From the NCBI GenBank assembly GCA_916700875.1, contig CAKAKS010000066.1, positions 13,487,861 to 13,551,860 of the forward strand: a DNA stretch of 64,000 bases. The letters are read 5' to 3'. Position 1 is the stretch's first letter. The number at the start of each line of letters is the position of its first letter. The notes under the pieces were generated by a model. It was not told the origin of the DNA. It made no database searches and saw only the letters and a list, made by a program, of their open reading frames with translations. This DNA comes from Sebastes aleutianus (taxonomy: Eukaryota; Chordata; Actinopteri; Perciformes; Sebastidae). The position numbers and the translations under genes were made by a program. Below, in pieces: positions 1 to 11,560 of the stretch.

Positions 1-1375
1 GCCTCCGATAATGAAAATGGGTGTGACTGAAGCCAAAAACATGTTTTTTTTATCCTCCCAGGGTCAAGACGCATCAATCCAAACTTTTAACAAAGCCAGC
101 AAACTTCGGAGTTCAACTATGGGTCCACTCAAAAAAACTCTCACAATGAACTGTTGTTACCGAGAATTAGTTAAAGCCAGAATCGTGAAGGCTTTAGAGG
201 GTTTGCTGACGAACCTCAGGATGATAGCCGTAAAATCCGTAAGTTAATTAAATCAGTTTATATAGTCAGTACAGAGGGAAGATTTTCCCCCCAAATCCCT
301 TTATTTATAGCAAGGTGTGAAAAACAGAGCTAGTAAATGAAAGAGTTCTGTAGCGCAGTGTCTCTGCATGCTTAAGTGCCTCTTTATCCAAACCTGCTCC
401 CTCCCCAAATTTACTGGTAAACCTCTCCCCAAGGTCACCCACATATAGGATGATAAATTCTGCCTGGAGCTCTCCTGACAAGGCTGAATCCCTGTAAATG
501 CTGCCACACTGCAAGACTTGGCTACGCAGTGTTTATGAATGTAGTGTAGACTTTTCTCTGAGTTCTTCCTCTTCTATGCTCCGCTGCACCAGACCTTAGG
601 TTCACTGCTAATGAATAGACGATAATCATGCTGATAATTGACCCTGATTGGATAATACCTCGCAGTACTATTAGACTGTAAATGTCTTCATTTGAAAGCT
701 GAACGGTGCTTTCAGATAAATTGCAAAGCAAAATTTGGAGACGGTACGAATGTATTCAACGTCAATGGAAAGATGTGAATGGAGAGAATCAGGTGTAGAT
801 TCAATCCATGCGGTGTGAACTGAGGCAAAGATTTGTCTGCTTAAAACTGAACGTTTCATCTCGAGCAAGAAATTAAGAGTTTAAGAGAAATTCTGTTCAT
901 TTGCCCAAAGCAAGCAGCAGAAAGTAAAGTGGAAAATTAGAAGATGAACTATCGAAGAGTTTCTGGTAGGTTATAGAATCCGTCATCACTCAGCTGTCAG
1001 TCAAACAGATACACAGATGCATTTGGTGTGTGTTGTTACTGTCCGTGAACTGTCACTAAGGAGAAAACAGCCGCCGGGCGTATGTGGCTAATAAACATGG
1101 ACTGCAAAAACATTTGAGCTCTTAAATCCATACGAATACAGAAAAGATCGCATGAGTCGACATCAAACAATGGAGGCTTTGAAGTGCTTGTGTGAAGCTC
1201 CATCATCTGAAATTTGACAGTTGGTAGCCAAACAACATAAGCAGTGTCTCACTGTTATAGCACAGTACTACTTATTCTGAGTATCTGAGTTGTGAGTATT
1301 TAGTGTATTCGCAGTGATAAAGTAACAACATTAAGTCAGACACGTCAGTTTGCACACTAAATGTGCTTCATTTTT
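1..1375. other. non-coding stretch, no gene recognised
   Basis: I see no spliced gene, RNA gene or familiar repeat here. The longest clean open frame is 69 codons on the minus strand (305-514); it is listed as a finding because its codons look reasonable, but it has no recognised homologue. If the putative minus-strand gene at 21350 is real, this stretch lies in one of its introns or beyond it. Confidence 0.5.
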
Positions 1376-1874
1376 ATGCCTCCGCGACGGCGACAGCTGT
1401 GGCCGGAGGCATTATGTTTTCGGGTTGTCTATCCGTACCATTCTAGTGAATGCAATATCTCAGGAACGCCTGGAGGGAATTTCTATTAATTTGGCATGAA
1501 CATCCACCTGGATACAAGGATGAACTGATTCGATTCTGGTGGTCAAAGGTCAACGTCACTGTGACCTCACGTCCATCCCTTTCTCGTGACATCTCGTGAA
1601 CACCTTGAACAAATTTCTTCAAATTTGTCACAAATGTCCACCTGGACTCAAGGATGAACTGATCAGAATTTGGTGGTCAAAGGTCAAGGTCACTATAACC
1701 TCACAAAACGTTTTTGGCTATAACTCAAGTATTTATATGCTAGTTATGACACTTTCAAACAGATGTCTAATAGGATAAAATAATGAAGTGATGACATTTT
1801 GGACAGACATGTATGTAAACTGCAACTTGACTGGTTGGCGGTTGCATACAACCGCAAAACCGTAATTGTAGTTT
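1376..1874 (+). repeat. dispersed repeat with GCCTCCGC/GCGGAGGC ends, copy 1
   Basis: The element opens with TATGCCTCCGCG and GGCCGGAGGCATTATG and closes with a block reading GACATTTTGGACAGACATG then AACTTGACTGGTTGG. Between them sit two diverged internal units, each with CCACCTGGA, AAGGATGAACTGAT, TGGTGGTCAAAGGTCA and a TGACCTCA-type block. A longer copy of the same family is at 7982-8637. It is a dispersed non-coding repeat of a kind seen widely in percomorph genomes; I cannot assign its superfamily. It carries nuclear-receptor-like half sites: 1553-1567 differs from the palindromic estrogen response element at one base, and 1684-1692 is an exact TCAAGGTCA. Confidence 0.8.
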
Positions 1875-2441
1875 ACTGTGATATTGTGGACATAATTGTC
1901 CACCAATGCAATGCACAACAGAAATGTATTAGCTGCTTGTAGCTGGACAAATGCATTTTGGTCTGACAACTCCAGAAACATGAAAATAATACATCTACGG
2001 AAATACTTTGTTTTGTCTTTCTTTTGTTTAAAATTGGTATTAGCTTTTCAACTGTTCAGTTTGAGTGATATCATCAGTGTACTTCTTATATAGTTTCCTG
2101 TTAATGTAAATTGGTAAACTTATTTCTTTTGCCTTATTTGTTTCTTTCTTTTTAACTGCTAAAGGGCACTTTGACGATAAGCTCTGTGTTCTTCATAGTG
2201 TGGAAGTAGGATACAGCTATTGGGGGCACAAGGTAGCTGACTGTGTGTTTTTATAAAATCAAACCTGAAATCCAAACATCCTTGTGAAATATCTACTTGA
2301 CAGATTGGGACAAATTTTGGCACAGACATCCATGATTGCCAAAATAATGACATTCCCATCAGCGTTTGTTGTACTTTGTGTTCATTACTAATAAACAAAT
2401 GTCAGCATGTTAAGCATGAAGTAAAATATCTGAAGCAGTGA

Positions 2442-3191
2442 TAGGGCTGTCGTGGTAAAAGAATTATCGTTGTGGTGATAATGATTGGCTCAACAACAGT
2501 AGAATATGCAATATTATTGCCTTTTTTCTTTTTTTGGAAATGACTTCATCCATCATGATTTTAGTGCTATATAAATAAGCTTTATTGTTAGGCTATTACT
2601 AGGTATATTTTAGCTTTTTAAATGACAAAAATGACAGTTTAAAAACAGTTTTAATTAAATACTTGTTTGTTGTTAAATGCGGAACACAGAAGGTCAATGA
2701 GGTGCAGCGTTTTTTTCAGCTGAGACGCTTTGATTGTGTCTGGGTGCTATGATACGGAATATCCGCAGAAGTAAAAATGTGGGCAAAATGTAGAGAGGGA
2801 GAGGACAGATTCGTCGGTCTGTGTGTATTAATTTCTCCTCCATTGTTGTTGTTTAGCACTTGTACATGTAGGATGGGATGGTTTGTGGTATTTGTCCCGC
2901 CCCTCCTCCATTGTGATTGGACAGCTGGGTAAAAAAGTGACAGTGACGAGCGCAGCGTTTTACCCAAAGTTGAAATTTTTTTCTACTCTTGGTGACCAGA
3001 AATAAACACCAAACGTGCAGCGCTCTGCGCAGAATAGACGCTCAGGGCCTCGTCACGCTGCTGACGTTCCCATTGCAAAGAACTAAAAAAAGAAAAAAAC
3101 AAGAACATAACAGTTGTGGTGGTTGCTTGCCATCCCCTGTGGTTGGCTTGTCAATAGCAATTGCAATATTGTGGTTATTGCGCCAGCCCTA
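2442..3191. mobile_element. hAT-type non-autonomous DNA transposon (MITE), 750 bp
   Basis: Its ends are inverted repeats: TAGGGCTGTCGTGG on the left and an ending in CCAGCCCTA on the right, the usual TAGGGCTG end of fish hAT derivatives. TGAAGCAG (2431-2438) lies three bases before the left end and TGAAGCAA follows the right end, which looks like an 8-bp hAT target duplication with a small left-side insertion. There is no transposase frame, so it is non-autonomous. Open frames inside it are short and not conserved. Confidence 0.75.
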
Positions 3192-3565
3192 TGAAGCAAT
3201 ATTAACAATGTAATGTGACAGGTGGAAAAACATCAATCAGAAAATGAAGTCTAAACCTTGAAATTAGATATTTTGTCCCAAGGTAAAGTTGAGAATATAC
3301 CGTCCTGCAAGCCAAAAGATTAAAACTTGAACTAATATGCTTTTTACTTTAAACTTCAGAACTTAAAATAAGTGTCAAAGCTTACTGGAGGTCCTGTAAC
3401 AGACCTGCCCCTTAAGTCTAGCTAAACATAACCTTAAATAAAGATAACATTAATTAAGACAAGGCAAGTGACATTTACTTGAATTAAGTTAAACATCCTT
3501 GCATAGTGAGCACTAGATAATCCAATCCATACTCAAAACAAGTCGGACTAAGATTTTAAACCGTT

Positions 3566-4103
3566 TTAACTCAGCTGTCAGGGTTCTCGCCCGCACTATG
3601 CCCTGGCAGCACATCACCCCTACACTCATCCACCTTCACTGGCTTCCAATCAAGTCCCGCATCAACTATAAACTCCTCCTTCTCACATACAAATCCCCCC
3701 ATGCCCTTGCTCCTCAGTCCCTAACCAACCTTCTCCACCCCTACACTCCATCCCGGAAACTACGATCCTCTGACACTGGTCTGCTCTCAACCCCCCACAC
3801 CCGGCTGAGAACATTCGGCGACAGAGCCTTCAGCGTCGCGGCCCCCGCCCTCTGGAACTCTCTCCCTCCTGAAATAATAAATGCTTCATCCCTGGACACT
3901 TCCAAAAAACACCTCAAGCACCACCTGTTCATCAAGGCCTATGATCTCAGCTGACTTTTCCTACAAATCACTCTTTAATTACTTAGCTATAGTTTTTCCT
4001 CTGTTTTATTTATTAGTATGATTTTGTGTGCCCCCTTTGTAAAGCGTCCTTGGGTTTCTGAAAGGTGCTATATAAGTCCAATTTATTATTATTATTATTA
4101 TTA
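3566..4103 (+). mobile_element. 5'-truncated LINE (L2/Rex1-like), end of reverse-transcriptase ORF plus 3' tail
   Basis: The frame ending at 3954 encodes the typical C-terminal tail of fish L2/Rex1-type ORF2. Landmarks in order are VRVLART, HITP, LHWLPIKSRINYKLLLLTY, YTPSRKLRSSDTGLL, TRLRTFGDRAFSVAAPALW and NSLPPE. The frame stays in register upstream of the first ATG, so this is the remnant of a longer protein. The polymerase domain is missing. A LINE-type 3' end follows, with GTGCTATATAAGTCC then a (TTA)n tail. It is a dead-on-arrival insertion and not a host gene. The frame is intact for 118 codons after the ATG, so the copy is not very old. Confidence 0.9.
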
Positions 4104-6607
4104 TGAACTCAAATGAAAATGTGCGACTATACAACTATCTTTCAAGAACTACAAAAGGCTACTGTGTCAAAGCCAGTTAACCTACCACAGCAAAGTAACA
4201 TATTAAAGATGATATAACAGTACGCTGGTGAATTTATGTGTTCATCCTCATTATTTTGGGACAGTAGTGAGTACAATAATAGCAACGCTTGATGTTGCAC
4301 TCTGCACAGATGTCGTCTTACTTTCTGTACCTGTCTTTTCACCTTTGAAAACAGGTCAAGGTGCCTCCTTTCTGCTCTGACTCAGCGTTGCACATTCTGC
4401 ACTAAACTGTTCCAAGGGACAAAAGAAAAAAAAATACATATAGATAGAAACACCAAAAAAAAAATGAACCCCTAGCCTCTAAATCTGGGGACTTTAAAGT
4501 TTAAACTACACACATATCAAGATCCAGCCTCACTGTCAGAACATGATGGGTTTGGGGTCTTCTCCAGTGGGTTGTGTGTACATCAATACATACAGCAAGG
4601 TCAGTGCATATAATAGTTGTATATAATTTGAATTTTTGAATCCTGAGAAAAATACAGAAGTGTCAATCCAGTCCACACACACTTCCCTTCTGAAAAGAGC
4701 TTTTATTGCGGCTCCAGATGGACTGGCTTTAAATCTGCAGTTTAACCCAAAATCTGTCAGAGTGGGAACTAACTCCACGAACAAGTGGACCTATTTTGGG
4801 CCAGGGAAAGAAAGCTATTAAGGCAAGGGGAGTGAAATGTTTCTATTTCAGACTAGATCAGAAGGAAAAGCAGTGTGCTTTCACACTCGCTGACAAAATC
4901 TGTTAGTTTTAAAGAAATATTTCCAACTAGCAATGCGGCGGGGCACATTTTGTTTACAAAAGCTCCAGCTGCCAAGCTGAATTGTATTTCACCAAACTGA
5001 CAGCAACTCACTCTGCACGCCAGCAAACTAGTCTGTAGGAATCCTAGAAGACTAGATGATTCCTCTTGAGCCAGCTTTTCAGACGTGGGCTTTCTATTGT
5101 GTTGGAAAAAATAAGTAAGGAAACAGAAGCTAATTATAATTTTAGTTCTACAAACATTTCTTGGATGCGGAGCTGCTCTGCAGGCAGAACTAAATAAATA
5201 TCTCAGTGTTTGAGTTAATCCTCAATAGGCCGAGCTAAGGCACCACAGGTTTTCCTGGCTAACTAATGCTAGACTGAACCCCTGTGAAAAGCAGAGAAGG
5301 GAGGGGGGCAGTAAATATTATGAAGCCTTATACTCTTGCTGTTAAAAAGGGAGGGGAAAGTAAGGTAGTCTTGGCATATTTTATTAATCCGGTTAGCCAT
5401 TACACCTAGCTGCAAGGTGAGGGCCATGAGGGATGAAGGAGTCGTAGGCTACTTTTCGTTAGCCTTGCTAGCTAGTATACTGGTGCTGTAAGCAGCTAAT
5501 CAATGAAGAATGCAAAACAAAACTGTCCCCGAAACAGCCCCTTGTTACAGTAATTTTAGTACCTTACTGTGATATTAGTGTAATCAATACAAATATGTTC
5601 AAATGTAAAAACGATTACTAGAAACAAACTAAAGACTTGTAGCAAGTCAGCCTCCCTCCAGAATATAGCAATAGCCTACCGTTCATTAATTCATGCGCAC
5701 ATAACTTCTACTTAATTAGATTTTGAAAACTTTTTTGTATTAAAGTCTCGTCGCATATTTTTTTCCCTTGATAATGTTTAATGTGTGTGCCTGACTTTCA
5801 CCAGCTCTGTTTCGAATGTCTGGCTGGAAAAATACTCTAGGTCTTTAAGAGGAAACAGCTCAGTGCTATTGTAGTAAAAAGACAAATAACTTTCAAATGT
5901 AAATTCTTACTAAAATCTATTTCATTGTCATATTAAAAACACATAAAACAGCACTGTCAAACCCACAGCCAGTGTGGTCCACATAGAGTGCTGCAGGAAT
6001 GAGTCCTAGAACCCAGAAATTAGTTAGCATTATAGCACTTCCTGTTCTCTCATCTGGAAGTCAATGTTTTTTTTAATTGGGTTTTTGGTTTGATGCCTCA
6101 AATAAGGTATTTTTAAGATTTTAACATTTTGTCCTACAATATCAAATACGTCAATAAATACCCTAGTCTTGAATTTTGAAACTTTTACGTGTCTTTAAAA
6201 GGGTGGTTGCTAACAAGCGGCTAAATGAGACTACTAAACGTCATCACGCCGACTACTTCTCCTTTACAGCCTTGTTGTGCATACTTGCACTCACGCGAAA
6301 GCCTAACGCAACTATTTACTTCTGCCGATTGCACTATTCAAAAATCATAAAAGTGGTGTTCATTTGTGAAGATTATCTTTCTGAACAAAACATGTAAGTA
6401 TCATAAACATTTGTTTTACACAGTTAATTTTCTGCAATAATCCAAAGTCCAATGGAAAAATCATATTGGCTTTTTGTCGAGGGAACCAAGGCGACGCCAA
6501 CTTCCTGGTTGGCCTACAAAAATATGTCATCATGTCAGTAAATATGCTAGCAAATTAGCTCAATAGCGAAAGTGCTACATCTGTCAGTCACATGACCCAG
6601 GTGTCCC
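4104..6607. other. non-coding stretch, no feature recognised
   Basis: This is AT-rich sequence with only short accidental open frames (longest about 80 codons). I found no splice-bounded coding segment, transposon end or tandem repeat that I could support. Confidence 0.5.
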
Positions 6608-6790
6608 TTAAAGGTGCTAAATGCGAAATTGGGAGCATTTCTATTGCCTCCGTACGGCTCTCAACAGCGACGACTGAGCTTGCGGCTCGCAGCTAACGGT
6701 GCTGACAGAGCTAACAGTGTTAACCTGGGCAGGAACAGGTGGGTGTGTGCTATGCTTCTGCAATGTATGAGCGCAGTGCAACAAAGCACA
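6608..6790 (+). repeat. fragment of a TTAA-target MITE, plus orientation
   Basis: The left edge reads TTAAAGGTGCTAAATGCG. The body contains GGGAGCATTTCTATTGCCTC, GGCTCTCAAC, a GAGCTTGCGGCTC-type block and GCTGACAGAGCTAACAGTG. The same blocks appear in reverse complement at 12540-12736, which keeps an extra outer segment that this copy lacks. There is no coding content; the 89-codon frame across it is accidental. Confidence 0.65.
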
Positions 6791-6889
6791 GAGAAACTCG
6801 GATTACAACATCCACAGCTGGAGAGTGACTTTAGTCTCTGCTCAGGTAGACATTACTCCTCTATATCTTTACATAGCAAATAGATGTTT

Positions 6890-7981
6890 GATGCTATATA
6901 ATGCTCTGGATATTGTATGTGCACCTTCAACTAAAAGTCCAAACACAAACTTTGAAGTACTGTGATGTGTAGCAGTATTACTGCTGACAATAATTATTTC
7001 TGGCCTCCACAAGCTCTGACATTACTCTGAAAGCCTGTAAATACTCAGGTGGGGGAGTATATTATCTATTCCTTATCAACTTTATACTGCTGCAGTGGAG
7101 TTGCTCAGCCGCTATCAGACAGCTGAGGTTACGGTGCTTCCAGGTGTAAAATATTACTAACTGTATAACTTTGACACAGCTGGCTTCCCTTCATAAATTA
7201 GATGATGCACTGAAAAATGTGCTATAAAAACATCATCATATTAACAGTGATGCCAAAAATCTGTATGCCTACTGTGCCCAAGACAAGACAGTTATATCTT
7301 ATTAAATGTATTACTTAAAGAGCTGTTCATATTTGAGAACATGAGCACGACCTCCAAGAATGTTTTCTTATTACATGCAATGGCCTTTTGGGGCAGTTAG
7401 CAGTACTGTAATTTGGTTTCCATTCTCCACACCAGAAGAATTCAGCATTTCAGTTCAGTGCACTCAGGGTTCACGCTGCCTTATTCATAAACAAACCAAG
7501 CATGAAATCACATGGACTGACAGCAAACTCGCTCATTGGGTGATTCCAGTGACTTGTCAGCAGCAGCTTCTACATACTGTAAAACCTGTGAGGCCAAAAA
7601 CAAAACAAACCATATTCAGACGACTGGCAGCAAGTCACTCTATGTGCTAGAGGGCTTAATTTATTTTCTCTAGTGGTCTGAACCACAATGAGCTAATGAA
7701 GAAAAAGTAGGGCACAGTTGGAGCTGCAGACAGTCAAGAGTACAGTGTATCAGGTGAATTTGTCTGGATTAGCTTTCAAAGAAATGTCACATATGCATAT
7801 CCAATATCAGTGTCACTGGTCCATGTTCACATCACACCACGGTTTGACTGAAAATGGATCAAGCCCGTCACTTTGTTGGTGGTTTCAATGAGGTTGTTTG
7901 TCCTGCACCGGGATTCAAATTAGCAATATTCAGAGCAGATTAAATAGACAACAGCCCCGGAGCAGTTTAGGATAGTCTTGT
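6890..7981. other. non-coding stretch, no feature recognised
   Basis: I see no gene or repeat here. A 96-codon frame (7360-7650) has no recognisable domain, signal sequence or splice context, and is treated as chance. Confidence 0.5.
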
Positions 7982-8637
7982 TATGCCTCCGCGCCGGCGA
8001 CAGATGTGGCCGGAGGCATTATGTTTTTGGTTTGTCCGCCCGTCTGTACGTACGTCCGTCCGGTCCATTCTCGTGAACGTGATATCTCAGGAACACCTTG
8101 AGGGAATTTCTTCAAATTTGGGACAAACGTCCACCTGGACTGAAGGATGAACTGAATAGGTTTTGGTGGTCAAAGGGCCAAGGTCACTGTGACCTCATGT
8201 CCGTCCAATTCTCGTGATATCACAGCAAGGCCTCAAGCTAATTTCTTCAAATTTGGCACAAACTTCCACCTGGACTCAAGGATAAATTGATTAGGTTTTG
8301 TCAGTCAAAGGTCAAGATCACTGTGACCTCACGTCCGTCCCTTTCTCGAGATATTTCACTAACGACTTGAGTGAATTTCTTCAAATTTGGCACAAACGTC
8401 CACCTTGACTTAAGGATGACTTGATTTGATTTTGGCTGTCAAAGGTCACTGTGACTTCAGAAAACACGTCTTAAACACACCATAACTCAAGAATTCCTAT
8501 CCTAATTATGACAATTTCACACAAATGTCAAACAGTCTGAAATGATGAAGCGATGACATTTTGGACAGACATGGTTGTAAACTACAACTTGACTGGTTGG
8601 TGGAGGCATGCAACCACAAGGCGGCAATTCTAGTTTT
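7982..8637 (+). repeat. dispersed repeat with GCCTCCGC ends, copy 2 (three internal units)
   Basis: This is a longer copy of the 1376-1874 family, with the same TATGCCTCCGCGCC start and the same terminal block with ACTTGACTGGTTGG. It has three internal units with a period of about 130 bp. Each contains TTTCTTCAAATTTGG, a CCACCTGGACT-type block and a palindromic AGGTCACTGTGACCT-type core. Those cores lie at 8181-8195 (exact), 8315-8329 (one mismatch) and 8443-8457 (one mismatch). It is non-coding. Internal unit number differs between the copies (two against three), so the core behaves like a small tandem array carried by the element. Confidence 0.8.
8181..8195. promoter_or_regulatory. exact palindromic estrogen-response-element match in a repeat
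   Basis: The 15 bases are two inverted AGGTCA half sites separated by CTG, an exact match to the consensus binding site of estrogen receptors. Two near-perfect sites follow in the next internal units. Whether any receptor binds here is unknown, and no gene start is nearby in the window. Confidence 0.35.
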
Positions 8638-10018
8638 ATTTGTGTGGTTTTTATTCTGTGATTTGAATCAGCGTTTAAAAGGAGACATGTAGTGGAATTT
8701 CTAACCAGAGTGTGTAAAAACGTGGCTAGACTGGTTCAGCCACACCACTAACATTAATGTGATTAAACCTTACTTCAACACTGAGTTCTGTGTATCGCCG
8801 CCGCCCAGTCATTGCAGCATTGCTCTATTTCTTACAACATGAAGAGATATACCAAAAATAAATCACAAGTTCACTTCCCAGTTCCCTCTGTGAAATTGTG
8901 TGCGACTAGAGATCCCTTATCAAATAATTGATAGAATTCTCCTATACCCTACGCGTTCAGGTCTTATGTACTTGGTATGCTTTTGTATGAGAGGATCTGT
9001 ACTTATGTGTTTTTTGTCTCTTAGTGTTTGTCTCAGAGGCGAGCTCATGTGTACCGTGCCATATCACAGAGAGTGATTCATCTCAGAGATCGACACACCT
9101 CTATCTGCCGGTCAGCTCACAAAATATTTCCAGACATATTTCTCATTCGGACAAAAGTTGCCTTGTCGACATGCAGGTCAGATCCTGAATATTTCTTTGG
9201 ATGAACCGCTCTGGCTCATCCATCCCTGAAAAGACCAGATAAGTACACCTGCCATGCCTTAGTTGTTTTATGGGTCCTTTCTCCTTATCATGCTGTACAT
9301 TTTTCTCACTGCTTTCCCCTGTCCTTTGGCATGGATGTTGTTGAAGCGGTCATGCTTGCTTCAGGAATGCAAGGTTGCACTGTTCCTCTGTCAAAGCAAT
9401 ATACGCTTGTTGTGTTAGTTCCAGACAGGCTATAAAAAATACAACCCGACATGCCATATATGAATTTGGAAAGCATCTACTGGTAAAAAGCTTGCAGTTT
9501 TTCCCACTCTCGCGGGATAAATTAGCCGTCCTACATATTGCATGTGCAATTAAGTATGGAGCACCGATTACATCACTCTGAATTTCGGTGGTTGCCTTAG
9601 TCCCAGAACATCTAATTACGGGGCCTTCACACAACAATCTTCAAGGTTCTCCAAGAATACACAAAAACAGCATGGAGCAAGACAGCAATAGTAATCAAAT
9701 GCAACCCAGCAGGGCAAAGAAGCACTTGCCAACTGCTTGTTTGCACTTATCTCTGGCTTATACAGGGGAATAGTTAGCGTGTCCTCTGGGTGAATCATAT
9801 CAAGGCCTCCATCATACTTGTGCGTATCCCTCTGCCAAATCGATTTCAGAGCCAAAACAGATTCAAATCAAGTCTTAATATTATTTTGGCCACGTGTTAG
9901 CTGCCATATGACTTCTATGCTGACAAAATGCTTGTATCGTTATTCAAATCCATACGCTTTATTATCTATACAATACAGTGGTAGGCGAAATACTGCTGAG
10001 CTTTTAATGGATGCAAAG
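8638..10018. other. non-coding stretch, no feature recognised
   Basis: I recognised no exon or element. Overlapping short frames on both strands at 9350-9855 have no recognisable domains and are treated as chance. Confidence 0.5.
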
Positions 10019-10153
10019 ACAACCACCATATTAGCCTCCCTCCACTGCCTGCCAATAAAGGTCAGAGTCAAACTCTAAGGTTTTACTCAGCACCTTCAAC
10101 GCAGTCAATGATCTGCCTCCAGCCTACATTTCTGAACTTTTAACCCCTGAGTT
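10019..10153 (+). mobile_element. decayed LINE ORF2 tail, frameshifted
   Basis: Translation gives TTILASLHCLPIKVRVKL, then a stop. After a shift of frame it continues KVLLSTFNAVNDLPPAYISE. These two pieces line up with the LHWLP...YKVLLLTFKAL...PPYLSEL segment found in the tail of fish L2/Rex1-type LINE proteins and with the better-preserved fragment at 3566-4103. The broken frame and lost 3' tail mark it as an old relic. Confidence 0.7.
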
Positions 10154-10264
10154 CTTTCTAATTGTTTTCATATTTTGTCTTGTATTGTAGTGTATTTTTT
10201 TATGACATTGCATAACCTCTTTTAGAAAAATGCTAAATAACAAGACCACGAGTTTAAAACCACG

Positions 10265-11560
10265 CTAGCGGCTCTGTAAGACTGTACTTTGGCTCAGCGG
10301 TGCTTTGAGCTAAATGCTATATGCTAACATGCTCACAATGACAATGCCAACATACTGATATTAAAGAGATAGTTCGGGAGTTTTGAAGTGGGGTTGTATG
10401 AGGTACTTATCCGTAAAAGGCATATTACTTACTGTAGATGGCGGTCAGTGTGACCCCAGCATCGAGAAACAGACAGGAGCACCGGCACCAGAGCAAAGCA
10501 ATACAGTGCTGTGGATGGGGACGGGGACGGCAGAAAAATGTATTTTAGCCACCTAAAAGAAATGCTCACTTAAAAAAATGTTTATCCGTTTAAGTGTACG
10601 CTATATTTAGGATATTTTCCGATGGCGAACTCAACTGAAAGTGAAACGTATCTATACTGTTTTTCTCATCCCTTATCAAAAGGAAGTATGCTATTAGTAT
10701 ACTTCTTTCAAACTTAAAATAAGAGAGTATACTTTCTTTTTATGTACTTATCAGAGATATACTTAACAAAAATATACTTAAGTATACTTGGCTCATACTG
10801 ACAAGTATACAGAAAAGTCTGTAGATAAGTTTCACTTTCAGGTCAGTTGCCCGTTGGAAAGGAAAGGAAATAGCTGTCTGACAGCAAGATAAAGCGGTGA
10901 AAATATTCAAAATATAGCGTACACTTAAACAGATATACATTATTTTAGGTGAGCCTTTCTTTTAGGTGGCTAAAATAAGTTTTTCTGCCGGCCCCGTCCA
11001 CAGCACTGTATTGCTTATCTCCGGTGTCGGTGCTCCTGTCTGTTTCTCCAAGCTGGGGGCCCGCCAACTGCCTTCTACTGCAGGTAATACACTGACTGTG
11101 GATAAGTACCTCATACAACCCAACTTCAAAACACCCGAACTATCCCTTTAACCTGTATTATGTTTACCATGTTAGTTTGGCGTGTTAGCATGTTAGCATT
11201 TGCTAATTGGCACTTAAGACAAAGTACAGTTGAGGTTGATGGAAATGTGATTATTTTTGCAGGAACTTGGTCATAAATCAAAGTAATGGACAAATACAAA
11301 TTTTGACCTGATGATGGCGCTCGATGAAAAGTGAGTGCAATTCACCCCGAGGGAAACATGAATTTCTGTAGCAAATTTCATGGCAATCCATCCAGTAGTT
11401 GTTGAGACATTTCACTCAGAGGGATCACATAAGTCATGAGGATTCATCCTCTGGGGACCATTAACGTCTGTACAACATTTGATGAGATATTTCAGCCTGG
11501 GCCAAAGTGTTGATCGAGAAACCGGCAGACCGACATTGTCATCCATAAAGCCATGATACT
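10265..11560 (+). repeat. old dispersed fish repeat interrupted by a younger MITE
   Basis: The outer parts (10265-10370 and 11152-11560) read as one repeat. They contain ATGCTAACATGCTCACAATG, TGTTAGCATGTTAGCATTTG, GCAAATTTCATGGCAATCCA, AGTTGTTGAGACATTTCAC and TTCATCCTCTGGGGACCAT. The middle is an inserted TTAA-target element (10371-11151). A second copy of the outer repeat lies in the opposite orientation at about 14970-16415. It is non-coding; boundaries are approximate. Confidence 0.7.
10371..11151. mobile_element. TTAA-target foldback MITE, family C copy 1 (781 bp)
   Basis: The element is bounded by TTAA on both sides and has long imperfect inverted arms. The left arm starts TTAAAGAGATAGTTCGGGAG and contains GTATGAGGTACTTATCC, ACAGTGCTGTGGATGGGG and AAGTGTACGCTATATTTAG. 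The right arm carries all of these in reverse complement and ends CCCGAACTATCCCTTTAA. Two relatives are at 40843-41377 and 55570-56420. TTAA target choice is typical of piggyBac- and Kolobok-class transposases; the family itself is not assigned. It lies inside the older repeat at 10265-11560. Confidence 0.85.

Noticed and set aside
3598..3954. 118-codon frame as a host gene
   Set aside because: Its sequence is the C-terminal tail of a LINE reverse-transcriptase protein, followed by a LINE 3' tail. The frame also continues upstream of the ATG.
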